Shown here one piece after another: positions 43,574 to 54,372 of a DNA stretch of 64,000 bases. Source of the DNA: Nemertoderma westbladi (taxonomy: Eukaryota > Xenacoelomorpha > Nemertodermatida > Nemertodermatidae); the NCBI GenBank assembly GCA_032718475.1, contig JAUCBJ010008729.1, positions 1 to 64,000 on the forward strand, given 5' to 3'. The notes under the pieces were generated by a model. That model was not told where the DNA came from. It saw nothing but the letters and a program-made list of their open reading frames with translations, and searched no databases. The position numbers were made by a program, and so were the translations under genes. The first letter of the stretch is position 1. Each line of letters opens with the position of its first letter.

Positions 43574-45789
43574 TGATAAACAACCGCGACCTCTATACTA
43601 ACAGCAGAACCGTTGAACAGACAAATACCCGTATACCTCTCTGCCAACCTAATGACTGTAATGAGCTCTCGCCTAACCAATAACAGAATAAGACACAAAG
43701 ACTGCTCTACTGTTAAGTAAAGGGGATCAGGAGCGTGATATTACTAAATTGTAAGGGTTGCTAAATACAAAACCGCTACTTATCGTTAGATGGCGCTAAT
43801 CTGCCGTACGCTAATATATTTACTAAATTTACACAACTCCTGCAAAATCGCTTGTTCCTTTCTCTACCGATCGCTCGATAGAGAGCTAACTGTTCGAATC
43901 TATGAGCCACGCGGGAATAACCAAAACAATAAACCCGAGTCGGCTCCCTAAGCTTACTTAAGACGAGTGCGAGAGGCCTTGCACTCAGAGTATTCTTACG
44001 CCTAATTTTATCACTATTAAAGCACGCTATTACCTACGTCTTTCTAATCGCGAATACTGGAGGTTCCCTAACGTAATGTGTGAATGCGAGAATATTTAAA
44101 TATCAAAACGGTACAGTATCTGTTCCTACGTAAATAACATCACTCCGGGTCTAAAATCGCCTGCAGCTGGCTTTAGACCAGCAAATTACTAGCGTATCGT
44201 GCGTACCGAATAGTACAATCTAGCTGATTGCCCGCTAATGCAAATAACCGCTCAGCGTGAATAGTTTACAGTACTCTAATTATTACTTTAGCTACTCTCC
44301 GCTATGCTGCGTACTAATTCTTAATTTTTACTAATTAATTACAGTCACAAATATTTAACAGCGTACTAATTACTAAGAGTTCCAGAATACGTAATTCTAA
44401 TTTATTACGCAACAAGTTTCGCTAGTAATAGCCTAAATTTGCCGTATTACTTTGACCTAATCAGTAACCAATTATTGTAACTAAGAAATAGAAATCAATC
44501 AAAGAAAAGGGGGGCGCCTACCTAAACATTCATAATCATAGGCACACTTCAATAACACACCAATCAGCGTCAGAAATTACAGTTCGCAATTATGCAGTTA
44601 ACTACTGTATAGTCCACAATTATGCGACTCACTATTCGTACTCTACATTTAACGTTGTACGCTCTAATACGCTGTAACACGTGCAGGCCTCTCCCGGGTA
44701 CATATGGGACTCCTAACTAACCTGATTCCTGCCCCCTAATACTAAATAGAGACGAAACCTGGATCATCAGCCCCCTAATTACTGTACCGGCGATAGGTCT
44801 GCCCGTTGCACGCAAGTTGCCCGACCGCAACGTTGACCCCCGCCAGCGTTGCCTGCCTTTGAATCCTCTGCTCTCCCTTAGTCGCTCAACCCCCCGATGT
44901 GCCCACCGCCCACTGGCGCCTTAGCCCTCCATTATGCTAATAGCTACCGTAGCGGCGCATGCAAATCACAAAGTCTGACAGTCTCAGGAATCCCTTAGGA
45001 TTATTGCGCAGAAAAGAATCACATAGAACCATTAATCAAAAGGTAGAAATCATAGTTCAGTTGTAATTAGCAGTAATCGACAGGAATTAATTGAGAAACA
45101 CAAGCAAGAGTAATCGCACTAGCAAATCATTCCAAGAAATTAATCAAATTAGCAAATTGCAGAAAAATACAAGTATCAAGAAAAACAGTAAGACAGGTGC
45201 TAGGGCTAGGTGTCATGTGATGATGAGGCTCTACCGGCACACCGCCAATTTATAGGTGATCCGGATGGGGTGATGCAATAGGGTGACTCAATCGCTTTCT
45301 TATTGGCTCTCCAGTCCGTGCTAGCACTAGACCAACCTGGAAGCAGCTAGTCCAATAAGGAGGCCGGATTGTAGCCCTATTTGCTCCCCTTCCTCGAATT
45401 ATTACCATATATGGTAATGGTTCACGTCTCTGGCTGCTGAATGGCCAGGACAGCGTCCCTATATGCTAGCCCTACTAAAGCTAATATCAGCAAGCACGGA
45501 ATCCAGGGTCCGAATAAACTTACCCTGGAACTATCTACATATAACCTAATACAAAATTACGTAGGTAGGGCTACATACTATACAAAATGGATGGATTCAA
45601 ATATATGGGTGTTTCGATTTCCCTATCTAAATACCACTGCGTTATTATGCCTTATCTAAAATATCATGCTGCACAACGGACTAATATTACATACAGTATA
45701 ACGGACTAATATTGCATACTGCATAACGGACTAATATTGCATACTGCATGATGACTAATATTATGGATACAGCGCCATATACCGTAACA
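43574..45789 (-). repeat. Element B, 5' LTR (right, 2216 bp)
   Basis: Nearly identical to 26,458-28,654, with 19 extra bases in three indels. As the upstream LTR on the minus strand it should hold the promoter, though I cannot point to a clear TATA box. It contains the same three-unit 25-bp repeat near 45,685-45,750. Confidence 0.95.
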
Positions 45790-45794
45790 TGGCG

Positions 45795-46649
45795 CTTTAA
45801 GTATAAAACAGAGTTATGACTTATACTAAACACAACGAGATGGCTATTGATTTTCGTAAATGGCGCATTCTTTAGGAGATGCTTTATTATCTGTCACACT
45901 GCTGCATACGACTTCACACTGCTGCACACTGATCTGCCGACCGTCACTGAATTTGATCATATATAAGGAGGATAGCAACTGACACATGTAGGGATTATGA
46001 AATAGCATTTAATGCACACTAAAACCACTGTAATGTAAGTCGCAATTGCTACCGGTAACCGGTCTCTCTAACCTTTGGTAATCAAGAAGATTGGGGTTTT
46101 ATGATTATTTATCGATATTCTCCAAATATAACAACATATCCATCAACATGTAACAATTAATAACCGACAGTAAATAGCAGTAAAATAATGCGGTGAATAG
46201 GATTGAGTGAGTGCAGTTTCATCAGTCAGGCCCAGTCATAATGCATTGAGTCAGTACCGCAGTTGGTAGGTGCAGATAATAGATTTACGTTTTTATAATC
46301 AAAGCCGTCTAATGTTGGCCAAAGTCTGAAACTTCTAACACAGAAGCACAGAATAATTTCCAAGCAGTTGTTCTCGCTCAGAAAGTAAAACAAAGACCGT
46401 AATGCATTGCGCGATTTCCCGTAGGCTTCTGTGTAAGATAAAATGAAAATCGCTCTGATTGGTCGAGCGAGCCGAACAAAGAAAGTTCCACATCGACAGC
46501 AAATCAGCTGACAGATTTCGTCATCTGAACTACACTCTATTTAGAGTATTTGGCGTATTGCGGCATAAAATGGCTTGTTATGTCCGCTAAAACACCTACA
46601 GGGTACATTGCGGAGAAAATGACTGGTTATATCCGCAAAAGCTTTTACA
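45795..46649 (-). repeat. Element A, 5' LTR (right), outer 855 bp
   Basis: Continues the LTR interrupted at 26,457, after the TGGCG duplicate at 45,790-45,794. It matches 10,418-11,272 with about ten substitutions. The GCCAT duplication of element A follows at 46,650-46,654. Confidence 0.95.
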
Positions 46650-46699
46650 GCCATTGTTTAGATATATATATCCTGAAAGTGAAAATAAGGCTTTATTAG

Positions 46700-47445
46700 C
46701 TTTATCACACAGCAGCTTGTGCACACACAGCAGGGTTAACTTTGAAAGTCCTCAGCAAGTCTCTGATCGGATGAGCATAAGCTCAAAAGATGGTATGCTT
46801 GAGCATGTGGATGACTTCTGTCACCTGGGATCATGGATCCGGAAGTCAGATGAGGACCTTCGAATACGTAAGGTAAAGGCATGGGCAGCCTTGAATAGGC
46901 TTTCCAGGATTTGGAAGTCACCGAGAATTAATCGGAAACTTAAGGTCCGATTATTTAGAGCAGCAGTAGTTCCAGTACTCCTCTATGGGAGTCCATGCTG
47001 GGCTCTAACTGCTGAGGACACCAAATCTCTGGATGGCACATTCACAAGAATGCTACGCCGAGTTCATTGTGTCAAGTACAATGCACACATCTCCAACCAG
47101 ACACTATATAACATTGGAGTTGTCCCATTGGTTCCCCCAAGCTTGACACTAGAACAAAATCGCCTCCGCTTTCCAGGACATTGCTTCCGCCGTGAGGACC
47201 AGCCAGTGCATAATCTTGTACTTTGGCAGCCTCATGGAGTGAATAAGCATGGTGGACAGCCCATGACTTTCTTGAGACGCATCTTAAAGGACACTGGCCT
47301 TGGAGATGCGGATGATCTAGCAAATGTCATGGGTAATAGGGAGTTGTGGTGGTGCAATTTTGTCCATAAGCCGGCACAGCATTCTTAAAAATGCAGCTGC
47401 AATGCAGCATGCCGATCCTAGAAGTAGTAGTAGTAGTAGCTTGTG
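46700..47445 (+). pseudogene. RTE-like LINE fragment, RT thumb and C-terminal end
   Basis: Open from about 46,700 to the stop at 47,388. The text VDDFCHLGSWI, KAWAALNRLSRIWKS, LLYGSPCWALT, RMLRRVH and RLRFPGHCFRR is the end of an RTE-type reverse transcriptase and lines up with the fuller copy at 55.1-56.5 kb. Catalytic motifs are missing, so the copy is 5' truncated. A short TAG repeat at 47,422-47,440 marks the 3' tail, as in the other copy. The start lies just right of element A but the left flank of A has no matching RT, so the truncation is older than A. Confidence 0.75.
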
Positions 47446-47574
47446 GGCTTCTATGGATGAGCCATCAGAGGAGAAAACAACTCCCCGGTACAAATATTGT
47501 GACACAACCTGGACAGGAGTGCGATTATAATACCATGTGTCATTTCACAAGGAGGAGGAGGAGGAGGTCATGTG

Positions 47575-48315
47575 TCATAAGGAGGAGACTCCCGCCTTTT
47601 TAAAAACAACCACTTTGGTTTTATCTAAGTTCAGTTTTAGTCCCCAAAATTCACAATAGTGCGATAAGACGTGCAATGACCTCTGTAACCCATCAGGCGT
47701 TTGTGACAAGAGCACAATATCATCGGCGTAGAGTAGCATGAACAGATGTAGGGAGCCAACGTCCAAGCTGTTGACCCCACATGTACTCATGTGGCTCTCT
47801 AGGTCATTTAGAAAAAGGGAGAATAGGAGACGGGAAAGGGATTCTCCCTGCAGTACACCCACTAAACAATCGAAGGATGAAGAATCATTTCCGCCCCATC
47901 GCACACAGGATCTCATTGACTTGTATATTTCACGGACAATTGTGAAAATTCTCCCTCAAAAACACATATTACTTAATTTTAACCATAAGGCTTGTCTATC
48001 GACACTATCAAAGGTCTTATGAAAGTCGGCGAAGCAGGCAAACCATTTCATTTTAGAATTTATAAGGTGGTTAAGTGTATGCAGAGTAAATATATGGACC
48101 ACCGTGCTAAACCCCTTTCTGAATCCTGCCTGGGCATCGCTTAAGAGTCCAGATATGTCTACCCACCAACTTAGTCGTGCGTTAATTAATGAGATAAAAA
48201 GTTTGCTAACTACACTTAAGAGACTGATATGATAACCCCTGTAGTTCCCCCCATCTGACTCGCAGCCCTTATTTTTGTAAATAAGACTAATAATAGCAAA
48301 TGACTATGCCAAATT
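47575..48315 (-). pseudogene. LINE-I-like RT fragment
   Basis: From about 48,315 down: SLIYKNKG, then GNYRG (frameshifted), a motif A region reading CFADFHKTFDSVD, and in the 47,916-47,575 frame VGVLQGESLS and LLYADDIVLLSQ with the NLDKTKVVVF end. This is the fingers-palm part of an RT closely related to LINE-I. Stops and shifts at about 47,930 and 48,215 show it is dead. It may be the downstream continuation of the endonuclease copy at 49.95-52.3 kb, interrupted by the plus-strand fragment at 48.7-49.6 kb. Confidence 0.72.
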
Positions 48316-48736
48316 AAACCAAATTAAACTCACTAAACTTATCCATCACCCTAAAATCAATCCTACACGGCCAGAAATGCAAGGACCTGATCGCATTAAT
48401 TAATGCAGTATCAAAATATATAACGGACACGAAACGATTTAGTTTCAGTTCAAATAATAATTAATAAACTGAATTTCAAATTAATATTTCTGATCAAATG
48501 AATTATATCTAATATACATACTGTGTAATACAGTATACAAATTTTTTGAAAGTAATTCTGCACCGCTCGGTGGCGCTGCAGATTTATGCTCATTTTTTAG
48601 GTTTGTCATAAATAGTATTAAATTTTATTAACAAAAAATATCGAAAAGTTGTCTGATACTTTTATGCAGGGTGGCTATGTAGACACCCACAGAAAGTTTC
48701 AGACTAATTACTCAAAAATTGTAGAAGTAGTCGGTT

Positions 48737-49580
48737 TTGGAGTTGACAACGAATCCGTACGATCCTTTATATATATCTGTATACTGTGTAAATCATGGGC
48801 ACTGGCTAAGGGCCCTGCCGGTATCATCCCTAGGCCTTCGCCTCAGTGATGAGCAGCTGCGGGTGGGAGCAGCTCTCCGCTTGGGTACACCTATTTGCGA
48901 GGAGCACTCCTGCAGGGGTTGCGGGTCGGAAGTCGACACGAGTGGAAGTCATGGCCTCAGCTGCTTACACAATTATGGGAAATACACCCGTCATGCAGAG
49001 GCCAATGACATCATTCACCGTGCCCTCTCATCAGCCGGCGTTGGTGATGATCCAGCCTCGAGGACTTTCACAAGACGGCAAGAAACCAGACGGTTTGACC
49101 TTTGCCCTTTGGTCCTCTGGCCGCCCACTCGTTTGGGACTTTACTTGCAGGGACACCCTCGCTCCTTCCTATCTACCCGAGACAAGTAAATCTGCAGGTG
49201 CAGCCGCTTTAATGGCAGAGACCAGTAAAGGAAATAAGTATGCTGCGCTCCAGCACCACCACTTATTCCGCACTATTGCCTTAGAGACCTTAAGCCCAAT
49301 CGGTGCAGAAGGCACCGCAGTACTGCGGGAGATAGGGCGGAGAATCGCCAAGGAAACAGGTAACAGGAACAAGGAAACCTACGTCCACGGAATTCCTCTT
49401 CCAGCGGCTCTCAATTGCAGTGGTCAGAGGAAATGCGACATCTGTCCTAGGTACCACCCCCCCACCAGGCGGGCCTTGATGAGGTATTCCTACTCTGAAT
49501 CCAGGAATAGCCTTACCCCCCGCGCCCCCCATCTGTTAGGATTTTACTCCAGCAATGTGTATTATATATTATGTATTTAA
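48737..49580 (+). pseudogene. Fragment with zinc knuckle and restriction-like endonuclease signature
   Basis: Two frames cover it. The first (48,737 to about 49,065) reads LRLGTPICEE and CRGCGSEVDTSGSHGLSC, a CCHC cluster. The second (to 49,580) reads DGKKPDGLTF, RPLVWDFTCRDT, SAGAAALMAE and REIGRRIAKETG. A knuckle followed by a PD...D pair is the arrangement at the C terminus of R2-type LINEs with a restriction-like endonuclease, and a similar module is common in mobile elements of marine invertebrates. The frame change near 49,065 shows decay. I hold the assignment loosely. No RT is attached. Confidence 0.5.
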
Positions 49581-49950
49581 TGTACTTTACTTTGTGTTAC
49601 GTATCATGTATTATGATTACAATCTGATGCACTAAAAAAGCAAAAAAAAAATCACTTTTGGTTGGAACTGCGCTATCACTATGTACGTAGGCCCTACACT
49701 ACAGTATAACTATGCATAATTATTTGTTGTATTTCGTAGACTAGATTAGTAACTGGGTATTGTGGAATATAGCCTTCTCTTAGATTCGACTGTTAGGAGG
49801 GTGGGATATTCACCGGCGCGTAATAATATATTTATATTTAATATATTTATATTTAATATGTTATTGGTGGTGTATTATATTATTAATAATTAATTATTAT
49901 TAATTATATTATATGTAATTAGACAGTCCGCTCAGGATGCTTTTCCTCTT
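49581..49950. other. AT-rich noncoding stretch
   Basis: No gene is seen. The segment 49,820-49,920 is a dense TTATTAATTATA-type low-complexity run. Confidence 0.6.
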
Positions 49951-52325
49951 TTGAGGTTTCCTGTGCGAGTGCGTCTGTCTACCTCCTCTTCGGAAAACGC
50001 TTCCCTGAGAGTAAGTTTTCAAAAAATATCTTACCCGTCCAGATTAATAGTGTTAATTTGTGGTTGGGGTTGCCAACATCGACAAAATGAAAATCATCGG
50101 AAAAATCACTATTACGTTGGCCCAGATGGAGAAATTTTTTTTCAAGATCGTTTATTGAAATATGTTTAGTACAATCAGTACCCTGATTTGTCCCCCGACT
50201 TGCCTTAGACAGTAGTTTCCAAAACAATTTAGTTTCCTTTACACATTTCCTTTACACAGAGTACTCAGCAAGCTTTTTTGATTGAGAAACTTTGAATTCG
50301 CATTTGGCCCGCCGGATCGATCCAAGGTATGCACTGCGTGCTTTTGATAGTATTGAATGCGCTTCTGGTGATCGATTTCTATTCCAAAAGTTAAGTGCGT
50401 TACGAAAGGCCTGATTTTTAATTGAACAATCACTGTTATACCACGGGTAATTGCCAGCGCCTTGGCTATTTTTGGTTTAGTTTTTGAATTTGCGAAATAC
50501 CGATCACCAGTCTTTTCTAAGCATTCATTAAAACTGTCGACAGCAAAATGTCGATCTCTTCCTGGGACAAACTACCATCTCATAAATCGTCACTAATATG
50601 ATGTAATTTTGCCTAAATATGGAAGATAATATGTTATAATGTAGAAAGTTTCGAAATGCAACAGCTTTATGTTCCTTCCAATGAAATTTTTAGATTCTAC
50701 ACGTACAAAATTATCATCGGAATCAGTTACTTTTGGTTCAGAAGGGCAACTTTTACTTCCCTCTAATTGTTTGGTATAAAAAGAAAAAACCGCAGTCACG
50801 ACACGGTGTTTAGAAAATAGATTTTCTTTACCAACAGACAGATGAGTCATCTGTTTAAATAAGGTTGGACTAGCGAGGAAATAGTCAATGGTAGACTTCC
50901 CCAGGACCTTATTTTTACCAGTACAGTGGTAAGTACACTCGCCACCAGCGAGTCCATCAGTACCAACTCTACCATTATTGGCAATTTTAAGACCAGTATT
51001 TTTCCAAAACGTCAATAATTTCCAGCCGTAGCCGTTAATTTTTGTATGCTTGTTTTTCCTTAATGTTTCAATAGGAATATTGCCAGTAATATTTGGTAGT
51101 CCATAATCTGAGAAGTCGTCAGGAGAAAGTCTGTCTAGATGTTCGCATTGCCTGTCGTTTACAATAAAGTCTGGTTCAGTCCCAGTTCTAGAGTTGAAGT
51201 CGCTAAAAAGTAGCAATTCCCCTAATTTTTATCATATTTAATAAAACCTTCCTCCAGTTGGTCAAAGACAGAAACCGGGTTGTATATAGTTGCTGTCGAT
51301 CCTTCTGGCGGTAGATAAACCAGGCCAAATACCATATCTGTAATAAAAGCGATTTTTTTTGCCTCAAAATGCACCCAAAGTATATCTGTATTACTTCTAC
51401 ACAAAACATGAACTGCCCCTTCATATTTTGATTTATAAAATTGCGTAATAATAATAATTAGCGTTTAATTATCCAACGGATAAGAGAGATATGAAAATAT
51501 ACACCTTTGTAACGGTAAATAAAATAAAATATAGAATACGTAATAAAATATATATCATATATAATTATAAATTATTTAAATAAAAAGCTAAATGGAGTGG
51601 ATGTTGATGCTCACTAAAATGGGCGCAACCAGGGGCGTGGGAGATGTCAGTGGCGGTGGAGTTACAATATTTACAAAGGCAGTTATCTGTGGGTCTCCAG
51701 CAATTCGACTTGGTGCACAGCTTGTGGTGGTAACCATTCGAGAGAAACTGAGATGCGACTCTGCGTCGATTGCCGGCAAGATATTTAACATTTATCAGGG
51801 CTGAATCAGGGTAATCTATCGCGTTAAATACATTGGTTGTGGACGCATATTTTGCAATGCCGCACCATAATTTAAATAAAAAGCCCCGAACTTTTCTTAC
51901 GTGGGTGGGTTCGTTCGCCTTGATTCCTGTCTCGGAATATATTGCACCTGTAAGTGGTTGCGGGGAAAACCACTAATGACCATAGCTCCTGTGCTGATTC
52001 CAGAGAGATAGCTCCCATGTTGACCGTGAAAGCAAGACGCATGCAGGATGATATCCCACGCCGATATAAGTTGCATAAAATTGCGTAATTCCACCACTGT
52101 ATCGTTTAGCATTTTTATTTATTATTTTCCTGCTATTTGATACACTTGAGTAATTAGCAATGTCAATATCGAGTTCAGAAAGTGGACTGAAAACAGAAAA
52201 AAATCGTATGCAGAAATTAGGCTAGTAAAATCTGGTTCGCAAATATTATTCACAATACCATCTGCATTAAAATTCCAAAACTTGAGATTTGTTTTCAGTT
52301 CACGCCCAGATGGAGCATCCGGTCG
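49950..52325 (-). pseudogene. LINE-I-like ORF2: endonuclease and linker, with nested insertion
   Basis: From 52,325 down the endonuclease start reads LKFWNFNADGIV and EPDFTSLISAYDFF, then SPLSELDIDIANY in a shifted frame, to SGGITQFY at about 52,080. An insertion (51,455-52,068) follows. The gene resumes with YEGAVHVL, LVYLPPEGS, LFSDFNSRTGTEPD, KSTIDYFLAS and SKHRVVTAVF down to 50,593. The linker (NALNFWNRNRSPE, SAYLGSIRRAKCEF, FWKLLSKASRG) runs to about 49,960 in two frames. LINE-I at 5.8-7.0 kb lacks this linker. Several frameshifts make it a dead copy. Confidence 0.75.
51455..52068 (-). mobile_element. Nested 3' fragment of another LINE with TSD
   Basis: ACGCAATTTTAT (minus strand) occurs on both sides, at about 52,079-52,068 and 51,453-51,442, and the endonuclease text resumes across it, so this is a short insertion of about 610 bp with a 12-13 bp target-site duplication. 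One minus-strand frame reads CLCKYCNSTATDISHAPGC, a CCHC knuckle of a LINE C terminus, followed by an AT-rich 3' UTR and an ATTATTATTATTA tail. It is the 5'-truncated end of a LINE different from the host copy. Confidence 0.75.
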
Positions 52326-52339
52326 CCCAGATGGAGCAC

Positions 52340-52720
52340 CCGGTTTAGCAACACCATATTGGGATGTAGCAATACCATACTGTGATGTCTGGATGTAGTA
52401 ACACCGTATTGTTAGCAACACCATATTGGTATGTAGCAACACCATATTGGGATATAGCAACACCATACTGTGTAGTAACACCATATTAGGATGTAGCAAC
52501 ACCATACTGTGATGTAGTAACACCATATTGATAGCAACACCATATTGGGATCTAGCAACACCATATTGGGATGTAGCAACACCATATTGGGATGTAGTAA
52601 CAACATATTGGGATATAGCAACACCATATTGGGATGTAGAGACACCATATTGGGATGTAGCAACACCATATTGGAACGTATTAATACCATATTGGGACTT
52701 ACAACACCATATTGGGAAAC
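52340..52720. repeat. 21-bp minisatellite, about 18 units
   Basis: Units of ACACCATATTGGGATGTAGCA, some shortened by 6-9 bases. Because 21 is a multiple of three, the minus strand is open and reads repeats of SQYGVAT, which has no sign of being a real protein. The same repeat occurs at 8727-8822. It lies directly upstream of the endonuclease start of the LINE-I-like copy. Confidence 0.92.
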
Positions 52721-52892
52721 AAAAACATATTCGCAAAGCCGGACCTTTCATAATATTAAACATTGTGAAAGTCCTAAGTAAAAATTACACTTTTTCAAAA
52801 AATGTTGTTTAGTTGTAATTTATGAGTCTGAACCCAGCAACCAGTTTGTGTTTGTTAATCGGTAAACATTATTGATTTTCTCTCTTTATTAG

Positions 52893-53648
52893 GACTGGCG
52901 TACGAAGTAGACGAGGACTGGGCCTCCAAGAAGAACCACCAACTGCGGGTAACAGCCTTGAGGGATGGGCGTTCCAACACCGGTTCCGAAACCCACCAAT
53001 CACAGACCAACACGGATGGCCAACTCAGCCAATCACAGGCGAGCATCGGGGGTGGAGCGCTCAGCGATATTCAGATGTCGCCCAATCGGGAGCTGCTACC
53101 TGCCGGAGCCGAGACGGATACGGTCATAAGTGGCGCGCCATCAGACTCAGCCAGAAGTGGCGCGCCATTCGTTGGATTCGGGGCCAGACCCTTCGAGTTC
53201 GACCCGAGCGACGCACAATCCACCGACGGAACTGAATCCGTCGGATTCCGCACGGACCCGGTTTGGTTCCCAATCGGCTACCACATGCCTCACAGTCTCA
53301 AGGGCCAACATATGGTAAAGGGCCCCTTCAGCCCATTGGAGGTTGGATTTAGCGGCCTGACCAGCGCCGCCAAGATGAAACACGCGCACATCGACCGGGA
53401 CAGCGTCAACTGCGTGTTCCTGGACGACGCGCCCCACGTGAAGCACACCCAGCTGATGGTGGCTCAGACGGTCGCTATCAACGCTGTCGGAACTCGGATA
53501 TCCTGTCGACAGACCACGGTGTTGCCACGGATACCGGGGTTGCCATGGATCGTCGCGATGGCTTTCTCGCCTGTCGTCGAGTTGCGTTGTGACGAGCGAT
53601 TCAGTCGGATTACCGGGGCGCTGTGTGGTCTGGGAGCTGATGACCGCG
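52893..53648 (+). CDS. Exon of a TDRD9-like host gene (internal exon, 756 bp)
   Basis: The frame begins in phase 2 after a clean acceptor (TTTTCTCTCTTTATTAG, AG at 52,891-52,892) and runs to a donor at 53,649 (GTTAGT). The exon encodes about 252 residues. A variable Ser/Gln/Gly-rich first half is followed by a well-conserved block: FPIGYHMPHSLKGQHMVKGP, FSPLEVGFSGL, HIDRDSVNCVFLDD, RIPGLPWIVAMAF, PVVELRCDE and TGALCGLG. From memory of the family this block resembles the region after the tudor domain of TDRD9, an RNA helicase of the piRNA pathway acting in germ granules. The helicase and tudor domains are not in the window. A chance ORF would not show this kind of composition together with splice sites. 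Confidence 0.62.
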
Positions 53649-54194
53649 GTTAGTTCATTGTATCAAAAGCAACCCCCAACCCTCCAACCCTCTACCCACC
53701 CTCCACCCCGCCCCATCCCACTCAGCCTCCACCCCCCTCCATCCCACCCCAACCCACTGAGCCTCCACCCCCCTCCATCCCACCCTAACCCACTCATGTC
53801 CCACCCCCCTCCATACCCCCCCCCCCAACTCCCACCAACCCACTCAGCCTCTACCCCCTCCACCCCACCCCAACGCACTCAGCCTCTACCCCCCCCCCCC
53901 CCCATCCCACCCCAACCCACTGAGCCTCCACCCCCCCCCCCCTCCACCCCACCCCAACGCAACCCCAACGCACTCAGCCTCTACCCCCCCCCCCCCCCCC
54001 ACCCAACCCCAACCCACTCAGCCTCCACCCCCCTCCATCCCATCCCAACCCACTCAGCCTCCACCCCCCTCCATCCCTCCCCAACCCACTGAGCCTCCAC
54101 CCCCCTCCCCCCACCAACCTATGAAACCCAAAGTTTAATTAGTATCTCGATATTATTAAATTAGTTGCTTATTCTTTCTTTATTGCCTCTCTAG
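53649..54194 (+). other. Intron of the TDRD9-like gene with C-rich minisatellite
   Basis: Donor GTTAGT at 53,649 and acceptor TCTCTAG ending at 54,194. A C-rich tandem repeat fills 53,670-54,115. The remaining 60-70 bases before the acceptor are T-rich. Confidence 0.6.
53670..54115. repeat. C-rich minisatellite, unit about 35-38 bp
   Basis: Irregular units of CCCACTCAGCCTCCACCCCCCTCCATCCCACCCCAA, about 12 of them, with variable C runs. Proline-rich frames here are artefacts of the repeat. Confidence 0.9.
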
Positions 54195-54372
54195 GAGTTC
54201 CAATATACGCAGACCACGATATGGAACTGAGCTTCGACACTGAGATTGACTCGATCAGCGACATTCTGGAACTCAACAGTATCCGCATGTGCGTGAATCT
54301 GGCGCTAGGGGGAGACCAGCGTGTTTATGTTGGACATACAATGTTAGAACTCCAAAAGAAAGCCCGACAAAA
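54195..54372 (+). CDS. Exon of the TDRD9-like host gene (178 bp)
   Basis: After the acceptor at 54,194 the exon reads VPIYADHDMELSFDTEIDS, then ILELNSIRMCVNLALGG, then VGHTMLELQKKARQ, and ends at a consensus donor GTAAGT (54,373). Its first two bases complete a Gly codon left open by the previous exon, so the phases agree. The D-M-E-L-S-F-D-T-E text followed by IRMCVNLALG fits the continuation of the same TDRD9 C-terminal region. The last exon must lie downstream. I could not find it before the window ends. Confidence 0.62.

Larger units (their letters stand above)
26458..45789 (-). mobile_element. Element B: young 19.3-kb BEL/Pao retrotransposon nested in the LTR of A
   Basis: The element is bounded by long direct repeats (26,458-28,654 and 43,574-45,789), starting TGATAAAC and ending CCGTAACA on the plus strand. 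TGGCG is duplicated at 26,453-26,457 and 45,790-45,794. All genes are on the minus strand: an acidic ORF (42,292-41,705), gag (from about 41,755), pol (38,815-33,842) and ORF3 (33,061-29,531). None of the long frames has an internal stop. The LTRs differ by three substitutions and three short indels in 2.2 kb, so the insertion is recent and may still be able to move. Confidence 0.96.
10132..46649 (-). mobile_element. Element A: BEL/Pao LTR retrotransposon (about 17.2 kb without nested B)
   Basis: Two 1141-bp LTRs, beginning TGTTCGCGC and ending CTTTTACA on the plus strand, bound the element. The 5-bp GCCAT is duplicated outside both. Genes run on the minus strand from gag (24.2 kb) through protease, RT, RNase H and integrase (to 16.05 kb) and then ORF3 (14.3-11.35 kb). 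The right LTR is split at its base 286 by element B. The two LTRs differ by about 14 substitutions by eye, near 1.2 percent. Gag, pol and ORF3 all carry stops or frameshifts, so this copy is dead. The length is far above the usual 5-10 kb of BEL/Pao elements. Confidence 0.95.

Noticed and set aside
51592-51804. Plus-strand frame with a PAAR-like look (GGGVTIF, GSPAIRLG)
   Set aside because: The opposite strand encodes a clear LINE zinc knuckle in a TSD-bounded insert. The resemblance is by chance.
53589-54092. Proline-rich 167-codon frame
   Set aside because: It runs out of the TDRD9-like exon into a C-rich intronic minisatellite, and the splice donor at 53,649 fits better.
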